Below the pieces are notes generated by a model that worked only from the letters and a program-made list of their open reading frames with translations, searched no databases and had not been told where the DNA came from. From positions 1 to 59,930 of the IMG/VR virus record IMGVR_UViG_3300017917_001272: a stretch of 59,930 nucleotides of DNA; one strand, given 5' to 3'. The translations under genes and the position numbers were made by a program. This document shows positions 1-6,725 of the stretch, one piece after another (position 1 is the first letter of the stretch; each line of letters starts with the position of its first letter). The DNA is from a virus.

Positions 1-468
1 AGATGCTGGAAGTTGTTCAATCCTAACATTTGCATTATCTGTCTGCCAGAATATCTCAAACCATTGAGGAAGAGTGTCAACCTCTACAAAGAAGTTCCAG
101 GCTGCTACAACATATGGCGCATTCGATGGAACAATAAGTTTTGTGTTGGTATCTGGCTCAGTATTATCATTATGCTTTAGCCAAATATTTACTGTTTGAC
201 CTGAGCCCCCGCCGCCAATGTGATAAAACTGTGCAGAAAACTGAATATTATAAACGCCTAACTCAGCAAACGTAATTCTTGTTGGGTAGCCTAGGGCATC
301 ATTTGTTATAGATACACCCTGAGATAACTGAGTATTCTCAAATCTCATTGCTCCTGCGGTATTTGCTGCAAGAGATTGATCTAAAGAACTAGAGAATGCT
401 CCATGGTATGGATTTAATCCAGACATTCCTCCACCATCAAGGATTGCTGGATGAGTAAACCTTGCCAT
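1..468 (-). CDS. Virion surface/fibre protein, C1q-like, cut by window edge
   Basis: The reading frame is open from ATG at 468 to base 1, giving 156 residues without a stop; the C-terminus lies outside the window. The start overlaps the stop of the upstream gene as TAATG, so the two are translationally coupled. The N-terminus (MARFTHPAILDGGGMSGLNP) is glycine-rich. From about residue 62 the pattern is that of a jelly-roll virion domain: ITFAELGVYNIQFSAQF, then TVNIWLKHNDNTEPDTNT, then YVVAAWNFFVEV and WFEIFWQTDNANVRIEQL. The 'F..aGvY.i.fs.q' opening and 'w...n....t' centre resemble C1q/TNF-like beta-sandwich domains used in phage fibres. It probably trimerises and sits on the particle surface. 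The family assignment is by pattern only. Confidence 0.65.
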   Translation of the reverse strand, partial: MARFTHPAILDGGGMSGLNPYHGAFSSSLDQSLAANTAGAMRFENTQLSQGVSITNDALGYPTRITFAELGVYNIQFSAQFYHIGGGGSGQTVNIWLKHNDNTEPDTNTKLIVPSNAPYVVAAWNFFVEVDTLPQWFEIFWQTDNANVRIEQLPAS

Positions 469-758
469 TATGAGCCAGATTCCAATCCTATAATAATAAC
501 TGCGGCAGACATTCCATTAGCCGAAGATACTGCATAAAGCGTTGAGTTTCCTGGAAGTTCAAATGAGATTGAATGGTTTGGAAGAATTCTAAAACCATAT
601 GATGATGCGGAAACATTTTCATTTCCTATATAAATAAAACCACTAGAATTAACATTCTGAATGGTAATATCTGCTCCTGCATGAACTACCTTTGGTCCAA
701 CGAGAGTTGGAGTTGATGCATTCAGAGTATAAACCTGATGCCTTGTTTTATTGTCCAT
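468..758 (-). CDS. Small virion-type beta protein, 96 aa
   Basis: This 96-residue protein has alternating hydrophobic strands and no charged helices: ADITIQNVNSSGFIYIGN, then YGFRILPNHSISFELPG, then LYAVSSANGMSAAVIIIG. That is the look of a compact beta-sandwich, common for small virion or decoration proteins encoded next to fibre genes. The phrase 'lpN.sisfeLPg...lYAvss' suggests a ligand-free structural fold rather than an enzyme. The ATG lies 5 bases behind a TATAAT box with no Shine-Dalgarno site, so translation is probably leaderless. The stop overlaps the next start as TAATG. I do not recognise a named family; a decoration or fibre-tip role is an inference. Confidence 0.6.
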   Translation of the reverse strand: MDNKTRHQVYTLNASTPTLVGPKVVHAGADITIQNVNSSGFIYIGNENVSASSYGFRILPNHSISFELPGNSTLYAVSSANGMSAAVIIIGLESGS

Positions 759-763
759 ACTTC

Positions 764-769
764 ATTATA
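764..769 (-). promoter_or_regulatory. -10 box, leaderless start of 96-aa gene
   Basis: TATAAT on the minus strand, ending 5 bases before the ATG at 758. There is no space for a ribosome-binding site. Confidence 0.55.
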
Positions 770-771
770 TC

Positions 772-1983
772 CTATTCAAAGTCCTTATAAACAAATCTGC
801 CGCTATCAAAATCTACCTGAACAACGAACTCTCCCAAGAATCCATTACGATTCTTTCTAAATACCGCCTCAAGAACATCGCTGTTGGCCGCACGACCAAG
901 GGCGAGCAGCCAGTCAGCATCATACGCGATCTGTCGTGACCAAGAGGTCTGACCAAGTGTGGGGACACTATTCATGTCAGTAACATCATCTGGGGTAGCA
1001 GAAGAAATAGCAACAACAGGAATTTCTTCTGAGATAGCCAGCAACTTTAGTTCACGACTAAGATTCTTCATCTTCACAACCTCATTGTCTGTGCGCTGAT
1101 TTGCACTCATCAAATTGAGGTAGTCAACGAAAACGATATCTGGCTTATACTGATCAATCTTGCCACGAAGAACTGAAGGGGTTACCTCGCCAATACCCTC
1201 GTTTGAAATAATGTGAATGCTTGGCTTGCCATCAAATGTTTTATGCATCCACTTCTTCATCATGTCGGTTTCAACGTCGCCCTTGGAAAGTTTACGATGA
1301 CTCCACATACCCTGACCGATGATAGCAAAAATACGATTACGAACTTCTGCTTCAGTCATTTCTAAAGAAACGATAAGTGGAGTCTTGCCATTTTTCCAAG
1401 CCTGTACCGCAAGATATAATGCCATCCAAGACTTACCAATTGCAGGATAGGCAAGCAAAACACCAAACTGACCTGGAGTAATTCCTGCTGGCAGATAGTT
1501 ATCAAACCCTGCTAGACCCGTGTAAATTCCATGCGAACCACTCTCCTGAAGACGCTTAACCTGTTCAAAGTATGCAAGAGCATCGTCAATATCAGAAACG
1601 TCAAGATCACGGACGGTTGATGTAATTCGCTTAAGATTTGCTGTCTCAGTAATGAGTGCGTCTAGCGCTTCACTTGCCTTACCGTCCTGAACGTCTGAGG
1701 CTGTCTGACGCAGCAGAATCTTAATATTATCATTGAGATATTCTGAACGCAGTTCTTCAAGATGGTGCTTCGTTGCACCAGTATCTGGAGAATAGTCAAA
1801 GTCACGAAACTTTTCTTTGACAACATCTACAGGAGGCGCAGACTGATTCTGCTCATAATAATTACGAATGAATTGCCAAATGTCATTGTGTGTACGCAAA
1901 AGCGTATCGACATTTGCTTGTAGCAGAACATGAACTTGCTTGTCATTTAGTACCGCAGATAGCGTCTTAGCCTCTAGATTCAC
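772..1983 (-). CDS. dnaB: Replicative DNA helicase, DnaB/RecA-fold
   Basis: This 403-residue protein carries the DnaB-type C-terminal RecA core. Walker A is at about residues 178-185 (AYPAIGKS, a departure from the usual PGxGKT), the catalytic-Glu segment SLEMT at 206-210, Walker B at 283-288 (IVFVDY), and the SRQIAYDADW segment near 349 carries the arginine-finger region. It should form a hexameric ring and unwind phage DNA at the fork. The N-terminal region (about 150 residues) is short and helical and lacks an obvious standard DnaB N-domain; total length is below the usual ~450. The start is GTG at 1983 with AAAGGA upstream, overlapping the preceding gene by 17 bases. It is the last gene of a four-gene operon driven from the promoter at 2715-2743. 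An intact core makes the call firm. Confidence 0.93.
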   Translation of the reverse strand: MNLEAKTLSAVLNDKQVHVLLQANVDTLLRTHNDIWQFIRNYYEQNQSAPPVDVVKEKFRDFDYSPDTGATKHHLEELRSEYLNDNIKILLRQTASDVQDGKASEALDALITETANLKRITSTVRDLDVSDIDDALAYFEQVKRLQESGSHGIYTGLAGFDNYLPAGITPGQFGVLLAYPAIGKSWMALYLAVQAWKNGKTPLIVSLEMTEAEVRNRIFAIIGQGMWSHRKLSKGDVETDMMKKWMHKTFDGKPSIHIISNEGIGEVTPSVLRGKIDQYKPDIVFVDYLNLMSANQRTDNEVVKMKNLSRELKLLAISEEIPVVAISSATPDDVTDMNSVPTLGQTSWSRQIAYDADWLLALGRAANSDVLEAVFRKNRNGFLGEFVVQVDFDSGRFVYKDFE

Positions 1984-2284
1984 TTAACCATTCCTTTGCC
2001 TTACGGCGCATTTCTGCGCGAAACTCTTGATCTTCCTTTTGTGCCTGCATGGATTGTAGCAGGCGATCAACGTTATTGCAATACCCCTTCCACGTTGGTC
2101 GTGGATTGATCTTAAAATAATAATCCATCGCTGACTCAAGTTCTGGATCGTCATATGATTCAAGAAGGTCGTCTGCTGCCCACTGCTCCTTATGCTTATT
2201 TAAAGCAGGGACAGGCAGACCAGCCTCCTTGCATCGCTTCTCAAACTTACTAATCAGCGCAAAGCGATACTTTCTATCTGACAC
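1967..2284 (-). CDS. Hypothetical helicase-operon protein, possible loader
   Basis: A 105-residue, highly charged and mostly helical protein that I cannot place in a family. It starts with GTG, overlapping the upstream stop as TAGTG, and its end overlaps the helicase gene by 17 bases, so it is made together with the helicase. The middle contains ESAMDYYFKINPRPTWKGYC, an aromatic/Pro segment, followed by a basic and acidic helix (QAQKEDQEFRAEMRRKAKEW). Small helical proteins directly before a phage DnaB gene are often helicase loaders or replisome organisers, so that is a fair hypothesis from position only. No ATPase motif is present, so it is not a DnaC-type AAA+ loader. Confidence 0.6.
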   Translation of the reverse strand: MSDRKYRFALISKFEKRCKEAGLPVPALNKHKEQWAADDLLESYDDPELESAMDYYFKINPRPTWKGYCNNVDRLLQSMQAQKEDQEFRAEMRRKAKEWLSESRG

Positions 2285-2493
2285 TATAGTGCTGCCTCTG
2301 AAAGAATGGCAGTCACGCAGTAAACACCATCCTCATCAATCTGAGAATTCACTGCAAGCATTACTGTGTTATCGCTCTCATACTTCTTGATTTCCTTAGC
2401 AATTACCTTAAGCGCATCTGCTGCTGTTGGTGCATAACCACAAATTGCAAATGGCATTTCTGCTGTTGCTAGATAGGCGTGCTTCTTTCTCAT
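2284..2493 (-). CDS. Hypothetical protein, 69 aa
   Basis: A 69-residue protein of unknown function. The start overlaps the stop of the upstream gene as ATGA, preceded by GGAGGAATT, so both a Shine-Dalgarno site and coupling support it. Its sequence (HAYLATAEMPFAICGYAPTA, then ALKVIAKEIKKYE, then VMLAVNSQIDEDGVYCVTAI) predicts a small beta-alpha-beta-beta fold. It is the second gene of the helicase operon, which suggests an early, replication-linked role, but nothing in the sequence names one. Confidence 0.6.
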   Translation of the reverse strand: MRKKHAYLATAEMPFAICGYAPTAADALKVIAKEIKKYESDNTVMLAVNSQIDEDGVYCVTAILSEAAL

Positions 2494-2687
2494 CCCAATT
2501 CCTCCTTGGCCTCATTCAACTTCTCAATTAGTTGTGACTCAACAAATGCATATACACGATCAGAGGCTTCCTTAGTGGTTTCTCCTTCGCGCACATGGTC
2601 TGTGATTTGGCAATCAATACGCAATGACTGAAAGTTGCCAGTATTTAGTGTATATCCAAGATTCCACTGAACCTTTGTTGGCTCCAT
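2490..2687 (-). CDS. Hypothetical acidic protein, first gene of helicase operon
   Basis: A 65-residue protein. The first half has beta-strand character (VQWNLGYTLNTGNFQSLRID) and the second is an acidic amphipathic helix (ASDRVYAFVESQLIEKLNEA). Short proteins of this plan, with a 'GyTLntGNf.s.ri' opening and a 'R.y.fVe..l..K..e' helix, recur in actinobacterial phages from memory, without a settled function that I know. The start ATG follows AAAGGATTGGC, a good ribosome site, about 27 bases downstream of the -10 box at 2715-2720. It leads the four-gene replication operon. Confidence 0.62.
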   Translation of the reverse strand: MEPTKVQWNLGYTLNTGNFQSLRIDCQITDHVREGETTKEASDRVYAFVESQLIEKLNEAKEELG

Positions 2688-2714
2688 GCCAATCCTTTCG
2701 CTAGTTGTGCGACC

Positions 2715-2743
2715 AGTATACTCCTCATAGTGAGGAGTGTCAA
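2715..2743 (-). promoter_or_regulatory. Consensus promoter with operator-like dyad in spacer
   Basis: On the minus strand: TTGACA (2738-2743), 17-base spacer, TATACT (2715-2720). The spacer and its edges carry a perfect dyad, arms ACTCCTCA / TGAGGAGT (2720-2727 and 2731-2738) around 3 bases. It drives the helicase operon and lies just behind the gene of a helix-turn-helix protein (2747-3289), which is the natural candidate to bind it. The same dyad could also form an RNA hairpin at the 3' end of that gene. Confidence 0.75.
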
Positions 2744-2746
2744 TAC

Positions 2747-3289
2747 CTAAAGGGTTTCGCTGAAAACTGGAATAAATCTACCATTCTCATCTTTAACGTA
2801 ATAAATCATACCGTCCCCCATAGCGTGACGCAACTCTTGTTCAGTTGGAGTCTTGTTGTTTGTCACTAGTCCGTCTTTTCGTGCCCTGCCCATATGTGTT
2901 TGAGCCATTAGGTTTCTGGCTTCCCAAATGTGGTCCTCGCTGTAGTAACTTAGGTGATGAAACGCGGTTTCGCCACCAGGGAGTTCGCCTACGGGTGGAG
3001 GGAGAAAACCTCTTTTGACTAATCTTGGTATGCTCTTTCTATGGTAGTTAAGCAACTTAGCGGCTTCGGCGACCGTGTAAGCCCTTCGTCGCTTACGTTT
3101 AAATTCTACCATAGTTGTTGTCATCTGTATCTCTTTGGTACAATTCCAAAGCGTAATAATTCCAGATGCTCTGCTAAAATGAGTTATTCTTACTAAGTCT
3201 CCGTCAAGAAACCAAGTCTTTCTTCTTGGTCTTTGAATTACTGGCAGATTGAGGCTTTCATTCTCATTTTTTCCATTTGCCACAGCCAT
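2747..3289 (-). CDS. Helix-turn-helix DNA-binding protein, MerR/excisionase-like
   Basis: A 180-residue protein. Residues about 70-100 read as a winged helix-turn-helix of the MerR/excisionase class: YTVAEAAKLLNYHRKSIPRL then VKRGFLPPPV, matching the 'yTv.EAAkLL.vs..ti.rlv..G.lp.p' pattern. The N-terminal 60 residues include LVRITHFSRASGIITLWNCT, which looks like a separate small beta domain. The C-terminus (YYVKDENGRFIPVF) is short and beta-rich. The ATG at 3289 has AAGGA six bases upstream and overlaps the zinc-ribbon gene by 52 bases; an alternative start at MTTTM (about residue 56) would keep the HTH. It lies immediately before a promoter holding a perfect dyad, so it may regulate the replication operon. 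That link is inference. Confidence 0.75.
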   Translation of the reverse strand: MAVANGKNENESLNLPVIQRPRRKTWFLDGDLVRITHFSRASGIITLWNCTKEIQMTTTMVEFKRKRRRAYTVAEAAKLLNYHRKSIPRLVKRGFLPPPVGELPGGETAFHHLSYYSEDHIWEARNLMAQTHMGRARKDGLVTNNKTPTEQELRHAMGDGMIYYVKDENGRFIPVFSETL

Positions 3290-3429
3290 ATGGCTTCCTT
3301 GTCTGACGCATCAAAATTATGATAAAACTTTCTGTGACCGCATCTAATACAAAAAGTCTCCATGTGGTTATGCTCAGAAAATGCTCTGTCTACGAACATT
3401 CTTCCTTTGCACTTTGGGCATCGTAACAT
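3238..3429 (-). CDS. Zinc-ribbon protein, 63 aa
   Basis: A 63-residue protein with CPKCKG at residues 4-9 and CIRCGH at 27-32, a classic C-x2-C...C-x2-C zinc ribbon. The rest is a short helix with Trp and Met (EAIWLWQMEKMRM). It probably binds nucleic acid or the neighbouring regulator, whose gene it overlaps by 52 bases. The ATG lies 9 bases behind a TGATATAAT box, so the mRNA has at most a two- or three-base leader. Function unknown; the zinc-binding call is clear from the cysteines. Confidence 0.72.
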   Translation of the reverse strand: MLRCPKCKGRMFVDRAFSEHNHMETFCIRCGHRKFYHNFDASDKEAIWLWQMEKMRMKASICQ

Positions 3430-3438
3430 AATGAAGAA

Positions 3439-3444
3439 ATTATA
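3439..3444 (-). promoter_or_regulatory. Extended -10 box before zinc-ribbon gene
   Basis: TGATATAAT (extended -10 form) on the minus strand, ending 9 bases before the ATG at 3429. It should start the zinc-ribbon/HTH gene pair. Confidence 0.5.
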
Positions 3445-3888
3445 TCAGGTTGGAATTCCTATTGCTAAGATGTTAACTGATGTGGTAGCCTGACCGCCAG
3501 TATTAAATCGAACAATACCTTCAATTCTTGATGTAGTGATTGAACGAATAACAACTGTTACGTCATCGCCAACATCTGATGTACCACGATTAATTACTGT
3601 TGCAGTTGCAATAGGTGGGTACTTAAAGTCTGATGAGTAAGAAAATGACCATGGCTTTGTATCTCCAGCGGTTACTTGATCGTTTGTTGTAATGTCAACG
3701 TAGCCACCAATGATGCGAGCAGCCCTAGTTTGAATAACCTGATTTCCAGCATCTCTTGTAGAAATAGTTGTATAGTTATAGGTTGCTGAAGATATTTCAT
3801 TTGAAACATCATTAATTGCATTCGCAATCTGATAAATGTAGGTAACGTCTAAAGGCTGACCGCGATCTGGAAGAGGAATTTTTGCCAT
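3445..3888 (-). CDS. Minor virion protein, 147 aa
   Basis: A 147-residue protein with an N-terminal adaptor-like segment (IPLPDRGQPLDVTYIYQI, then helix ANAINDVSNEISSATYNY) followed by a beta-rich body: YVDITTNDQVTAGDTKPW, SFSYSSDFKYPPIATATV, DVTVVIRSITTSRIEGIV, and a final VNILAIGIP. A 'dpG.pLd..yi.qi...in.i' opening followed by a sandwich is typical of virion proteins that attach by their N-terminal helix. It is the last gene of the tail module and starts from its own leaderless -10 box. A short tail-tip or fibre component is the best guess; I know of no named family. Confidence 0.62.
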   Translation of the reverse strand: MAKIPLPDRGQPLDVTYIYQIANAINDVSNEISSATYNYTTISTRDAGNQVIQTRAARIIGGYVDITTNDQVTAGDTKPWSFSYSSDFKYPPIATATVINRGTSDVGDDVTVVIRSITTSRIEGIVRFNTGGQATTSVNILAIGIPT

Positions 3889-3894
3889 AGGAAA

Positions 3895-3900
3895 ATTATA
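3895..3900 (-). promoter_or_regulatory. -10 box, leaderless start of 147-aa gene
   Basis: TATAAT on the minus strand, ending exactly 6 bases before the ATG at 3888; no Shine-Dalgarno site. Confidence 0.65.
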
Positions 3901-3903
3901 CCA

Positions 3904-4704
3904 CTACAGGGTGGTAATAGAACCACTATAGAGTCTAAAAGGATATCCAGTAATTGACCCCGTTCCAGACAACGCTCCAGTTAAATTAACCCTGTTTGTA
4001 TCTGCTATTGCGTCTGCACTAGTTGGATATAAAGCAAAAATTGTGTAATTTATTGCTCTAATATAATACGTTCCGCCATTAGTAAGCGGTGAGACTGGCG
4101 TTGTAGAGGCATATGTTATTGAATTACCAGTTGTATAGCCATGACCATTTGCAAGAATAAAAGTATTATCAGTAATATTAATTGTCGCAGCATTTTGTGC
4201 AAAAGACTTAGTTTCTTGATATCTTGAAATTGGTCTGCCAGGCCGATATAATTCAATATAAAGTTGTTTTGGCGTTATATTGCCATATGGTGGATTTGGG
4301 TCTGGATATGTATTTGGAATGTTAATGTTAATTGATGTTGAAAAAACACTTTCCTTAAAGGTCCAGTTGCTTGGTGTTGCACCCCCATTGCCAGCCCATT
4401 TTATCCATAAATCATAATAAGGAAGTTCTGCTACACTAGATAAAGATCCATCAATATCTTTATATATTGTCACGGAATCCCAAGTTGCCATAACGGTGTC
4501 ACCGCTTTTTTGCAGATGAATTTGTCCTGGTATTTCTTGTGTTCCCGCAATAAACACAACTTCTGGGTTTACAGAATATATTGGCGACCATGCTGAGACT
4601 CTGTTCCTGTCATCAGAAACTATTCTAAAACGAACTTCATAGTTTGGATCGTATATGCTCATTCCTGGAAACTGCTCTTTGGGAACAATTAATTTTTTAG
4701 ACAT
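3904..4704 (-). CDS. Minor tail protein, 266 aa
   Basis: A 266-residue beta-rich protein. Residues 15-60 (YDPNYEVRFRIVSDDRNRVS, WSPIYSVNPEVVF) look like a fibronectin-III-type strand pattern that gives relative position to the tail ('vRfRivs.d.nr.S.WSpi'). Residues about 170-260 hold one copy of the beta unit 'NtfilaNGHGYTTGNSITY ... NGGTYYIRAIN ... FALYPT', the same repeat class as in the two large neighbours. The start overlaps the stop of the 477-aa gene as TAATG. It is probably a tail-tip component assembled with its neighbours. The gene position after the large tail protein supports this. Confidence 0.7.
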   Translation of the reverse strand: MSKKLIVPKEQFPGMSIYDPNYEVRFRIVSDDRNRVSAWSPIYSVNPEVVFIAGTQEIPGQIHLQKSGDTVMATWDSVTIYKDIDGSLSSVAELPYYDLWIKWAGNGGATPSNWTFKESVFSTSININIPNTYPDPNPPYGNITPKQLYIELYRPGRPISRYQETKSFAQNAATINITDNTFILANGHGYTTGNSITYASTTPVSPLTNGGTYYIRAINYTIFALYPTSADAIADTNRVNLTGALSGTGSITGYPFRLYSGSITTL

Positions 4705-6137
4705 TATGAAACTCCAAGGGCAAATCTAAAGTCAATGTAGTTATTGGTGTTTGCTGCCTTGGTTATTGGAGTTCCGTCTTTTTGTACAATAGAATAACCA
4801 GACATTTTGTATGTTGGATTTTCTGTTGTATTCTCTATCCTAAATCCATCAAGCGCTATGTAATGATCCTCAGACAAACTATCGTCTGCTTTTACGACAG
4901 AAACAAAAATTCTACAAACACGAATTTGTGAAGAAGCAAAGTCTGGAGCAGTATAAAATCTTGTATATGGTGAAGTGTATAGCCCAGATTCATTAGAATA
5001 ATCTATATTTTGAGAAATTTCAAATGATGATACATGATATCTATTTAAATCAAACGTTGTTCCAGGTATATATATTTGTGCCTTAGCGTATCCATTTTCT
5101 GTATCTATTTCATTCTTATAAAACTCCATCAAAATTTTTACATCTTTAGGAATTATCTCTGCCACGGCAGTTTTGTCTACTAATGAAAAGGCAAGTTTTA
5201 AAAGGTCAGAGGTGTTGTTTCCAGAAATATCAAAACTTATATTGTTTAAATGAATATGTGTTCCTGATGCAACCCAATCTCCTTTAAGTTTTGTAGCAGA
5301 GTCCCATGCTCCTCCAGCAGATGGCGATATTGTGGAAAGGTCGCCACGGACCATAAGCGTTTTATTTAAATGCCTTGGCCCCTCTTTTCTTTGTTTTCTA
5401 AAATTAACTTGGAAAATTGGATCGCTAGTGTTGGCATAAAAGGCATCGCTTGTTTCTTGAATATCCGTTGTAACGGTTGTGCCATTATCTCCAAGATTGG
5501 TATTAAATACTGGATCGCTAATAGAAGTATTATGAACTTTCCAACTTTGTGTAAAATTGAAAATCATTCGGCTATCATATTGAGTTGTTAGACTATTGCC
5601 CCCTGCTGACCAAATTCCCACCTCAGTTATGTCATACCTATTGTCTGTTGGAAGTTCTGCTGTAAGGGACATTTTTGTTCTTGTTACAATGGCTGTCCCA
5701 TTTGGTGAAACTGCAACTGCTGGATTTACATTTGTTCCAATGTTTGCATAACTAAATGTTGTAAATGGGGCGCTTGGATTTGGGCCAATTGCTGTTACGC
5801 GATACTGACCGTTAAATGTGCTATCTATAGAAGAAATAATGACTGTTTCTCCAATAACAATATCGTGTGGGACAGACGTTGTTAGTGTTGCAATATTGCT
5901 ATTACGATATTTTTGAGATATAGCATATGTTTCTGAGTTATCAACAAACCCTTTAGAAGAAATTGGCACCCTTGTCATTTCAAAGTCCATCATAGTTTTT
6001 CCAAATACTGAATTTGGAATAGATTCTTCAGCATCAAGTGGCGTTGCGCCGCATCCTATAGACAGATGAGTAGCATATGCTGGAACCTGACCCAACAAAA
6101 ATTTGGCAATAATTTCTTTTCCGTCGTTCGTAATCAT
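4704..6137 (-). CDS. Minor tail protein, 477 aa
   Basis: The N-terminus (ITNDGKEIIAKFLLGQVPAY, then SIGCGATPLDAEES) is the signature opening of actinophage minor tail proteins that carry a tail-attachment domain. Residues about 85-130 contain one beta unit (VIGETVIISSIDSTFNGQYR) of the repeat found several times in the 1802-aa protein. The C-terminal half is beta-rich (AKAQIYIPGTTFDLNRYHVS; YIALDGFRIENTTENPTYKM) and reads like a lectin-type sandwich. The start overlaps the preceding stop as ATGA. It should sit at the tail tip, perhaps as a receptor-contacting component. Exact role unknown. Confidence 0.75.
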   Translation of the reverse strand: MITNDGKEIIAKFLLGQVPAYATHLSIGCGATPLDAEESIPNSVFGKTMMDFEMTRVPISSKGFVDNSETYAISQKYRNSNIATLTTSVPHDIVIGETVIISSIDSTFNGQYRVTAIGPNPSAPFTTFSYANIGTNVNPAVAVSPNGTAIVTRTKMSLTAELPTDNRYDITEVGIWSAGGNSLTTQYDSRMIFNFTQSWKVHNTSISDPVFNTNLGDNGTTVTTDIQETSDAFYANTSDPIFQVNFRKQRKEGPRHLNKTLMVRGDLSTISPSAGGAWDSATKLKGDWVASGTHIHLNNISFDISGNNTSDLLKLAFSLVDKTAVAEIIPKDVKILMEFYKNEIDTENGYAKAQIYIPGTTFDLNRYHVSSFEISQNIDYSNESGLYTSPYTRFYTAPDFASSQIRVCRIFVSVVKADDSLSEDHYIALDGFRIENTTENPTYKMSGYSIVQKDGTPITKAANTNNYIDFRFALGVS

Positions 6138-6724
6138 AGGCTCTCTACCGTATCAATTGTACCATTTGACAAAATTTGAATCTGGATCTCTTCAGAATCC
6201 GCTACATCTTCTATTTCGATAACAAGATCACCATTATCATTAAAATATGGATCTGCGATTCCCCTATCAATGATATTAATTCCAAATCTAGAAAAATAGT
6301 CTGCTGTATAGGCTGTAGCAATAATGTTATTTGGATTAAACTGCTGATTAATTATGGGAAGGTTTTTAATTGGGCTATAAACAACATCTTGTCCGTCAAT
6401 AAGATCGGTTCTTGACATGTTGGCAAGTTCTACCGCCCCAATATCCTCGTATAGCAAATCTGTAATTAAAGCAATATCTACATTCTGTTCGTCAAACTGA
6501 ATAATATCACTAGGTGCAACCTTAAAGTTTTTGTTTGCAGTTGATAGTGGCCTAAATACTGGAAGCGCTGGTGCTGGTGGTGGAGGAGGTGGCGCTGGGT
6601 TACTTGGTCCAGATGGGTATGGCCCAGGTCTCCAAGTTCCTCCTGCATCAAATCCTCCTGGGGCATGGCCTCCTTCCCACCTAGGTGTTCCAGGTGGTAA
6701 ATACCAAAATGGATCTGTTGTCAT
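6134..6724 (-). CDS. Minor tail protein with proline-rich hinge
   Basis: A 196-residue protein. Residues 10-55 are Gly/Pro-rich, ending in an unbroken run of prolines (NPAPPPPPPAPALPVF), a stiff linker. The remaining part is acidic (DIIQFDEQNVDIALITDLLY; DLVIEIEDVADSEEIQIQIL) and probably folds as a small beta domain. GGAGG sits 7 bases before the ATG, and one base separates it from the previous gene. A short connector between the 1802-residue tail protein and the next one is likely from position. No named family. Confidence 0.65.
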   Translation of the reverse strand: MTTDPFWYLPPGTPRWEGGHAPGGFDAGGTWRPGPYPSGPSNPAPPPPPPAPALPVFRPLSTANKNFKVAPSDIIQFDEQNVDIALITDLLYEDIGAVELANMSRTDLIDGQDVVYSPIKNLPIINQQFNPNNIIATAYTADYFSRFGINIIDRGIADPYFNDNGDLVIEIEDVADSEEIQIQILSNGTIDTVESL

Positions 6725-6725
6725 T

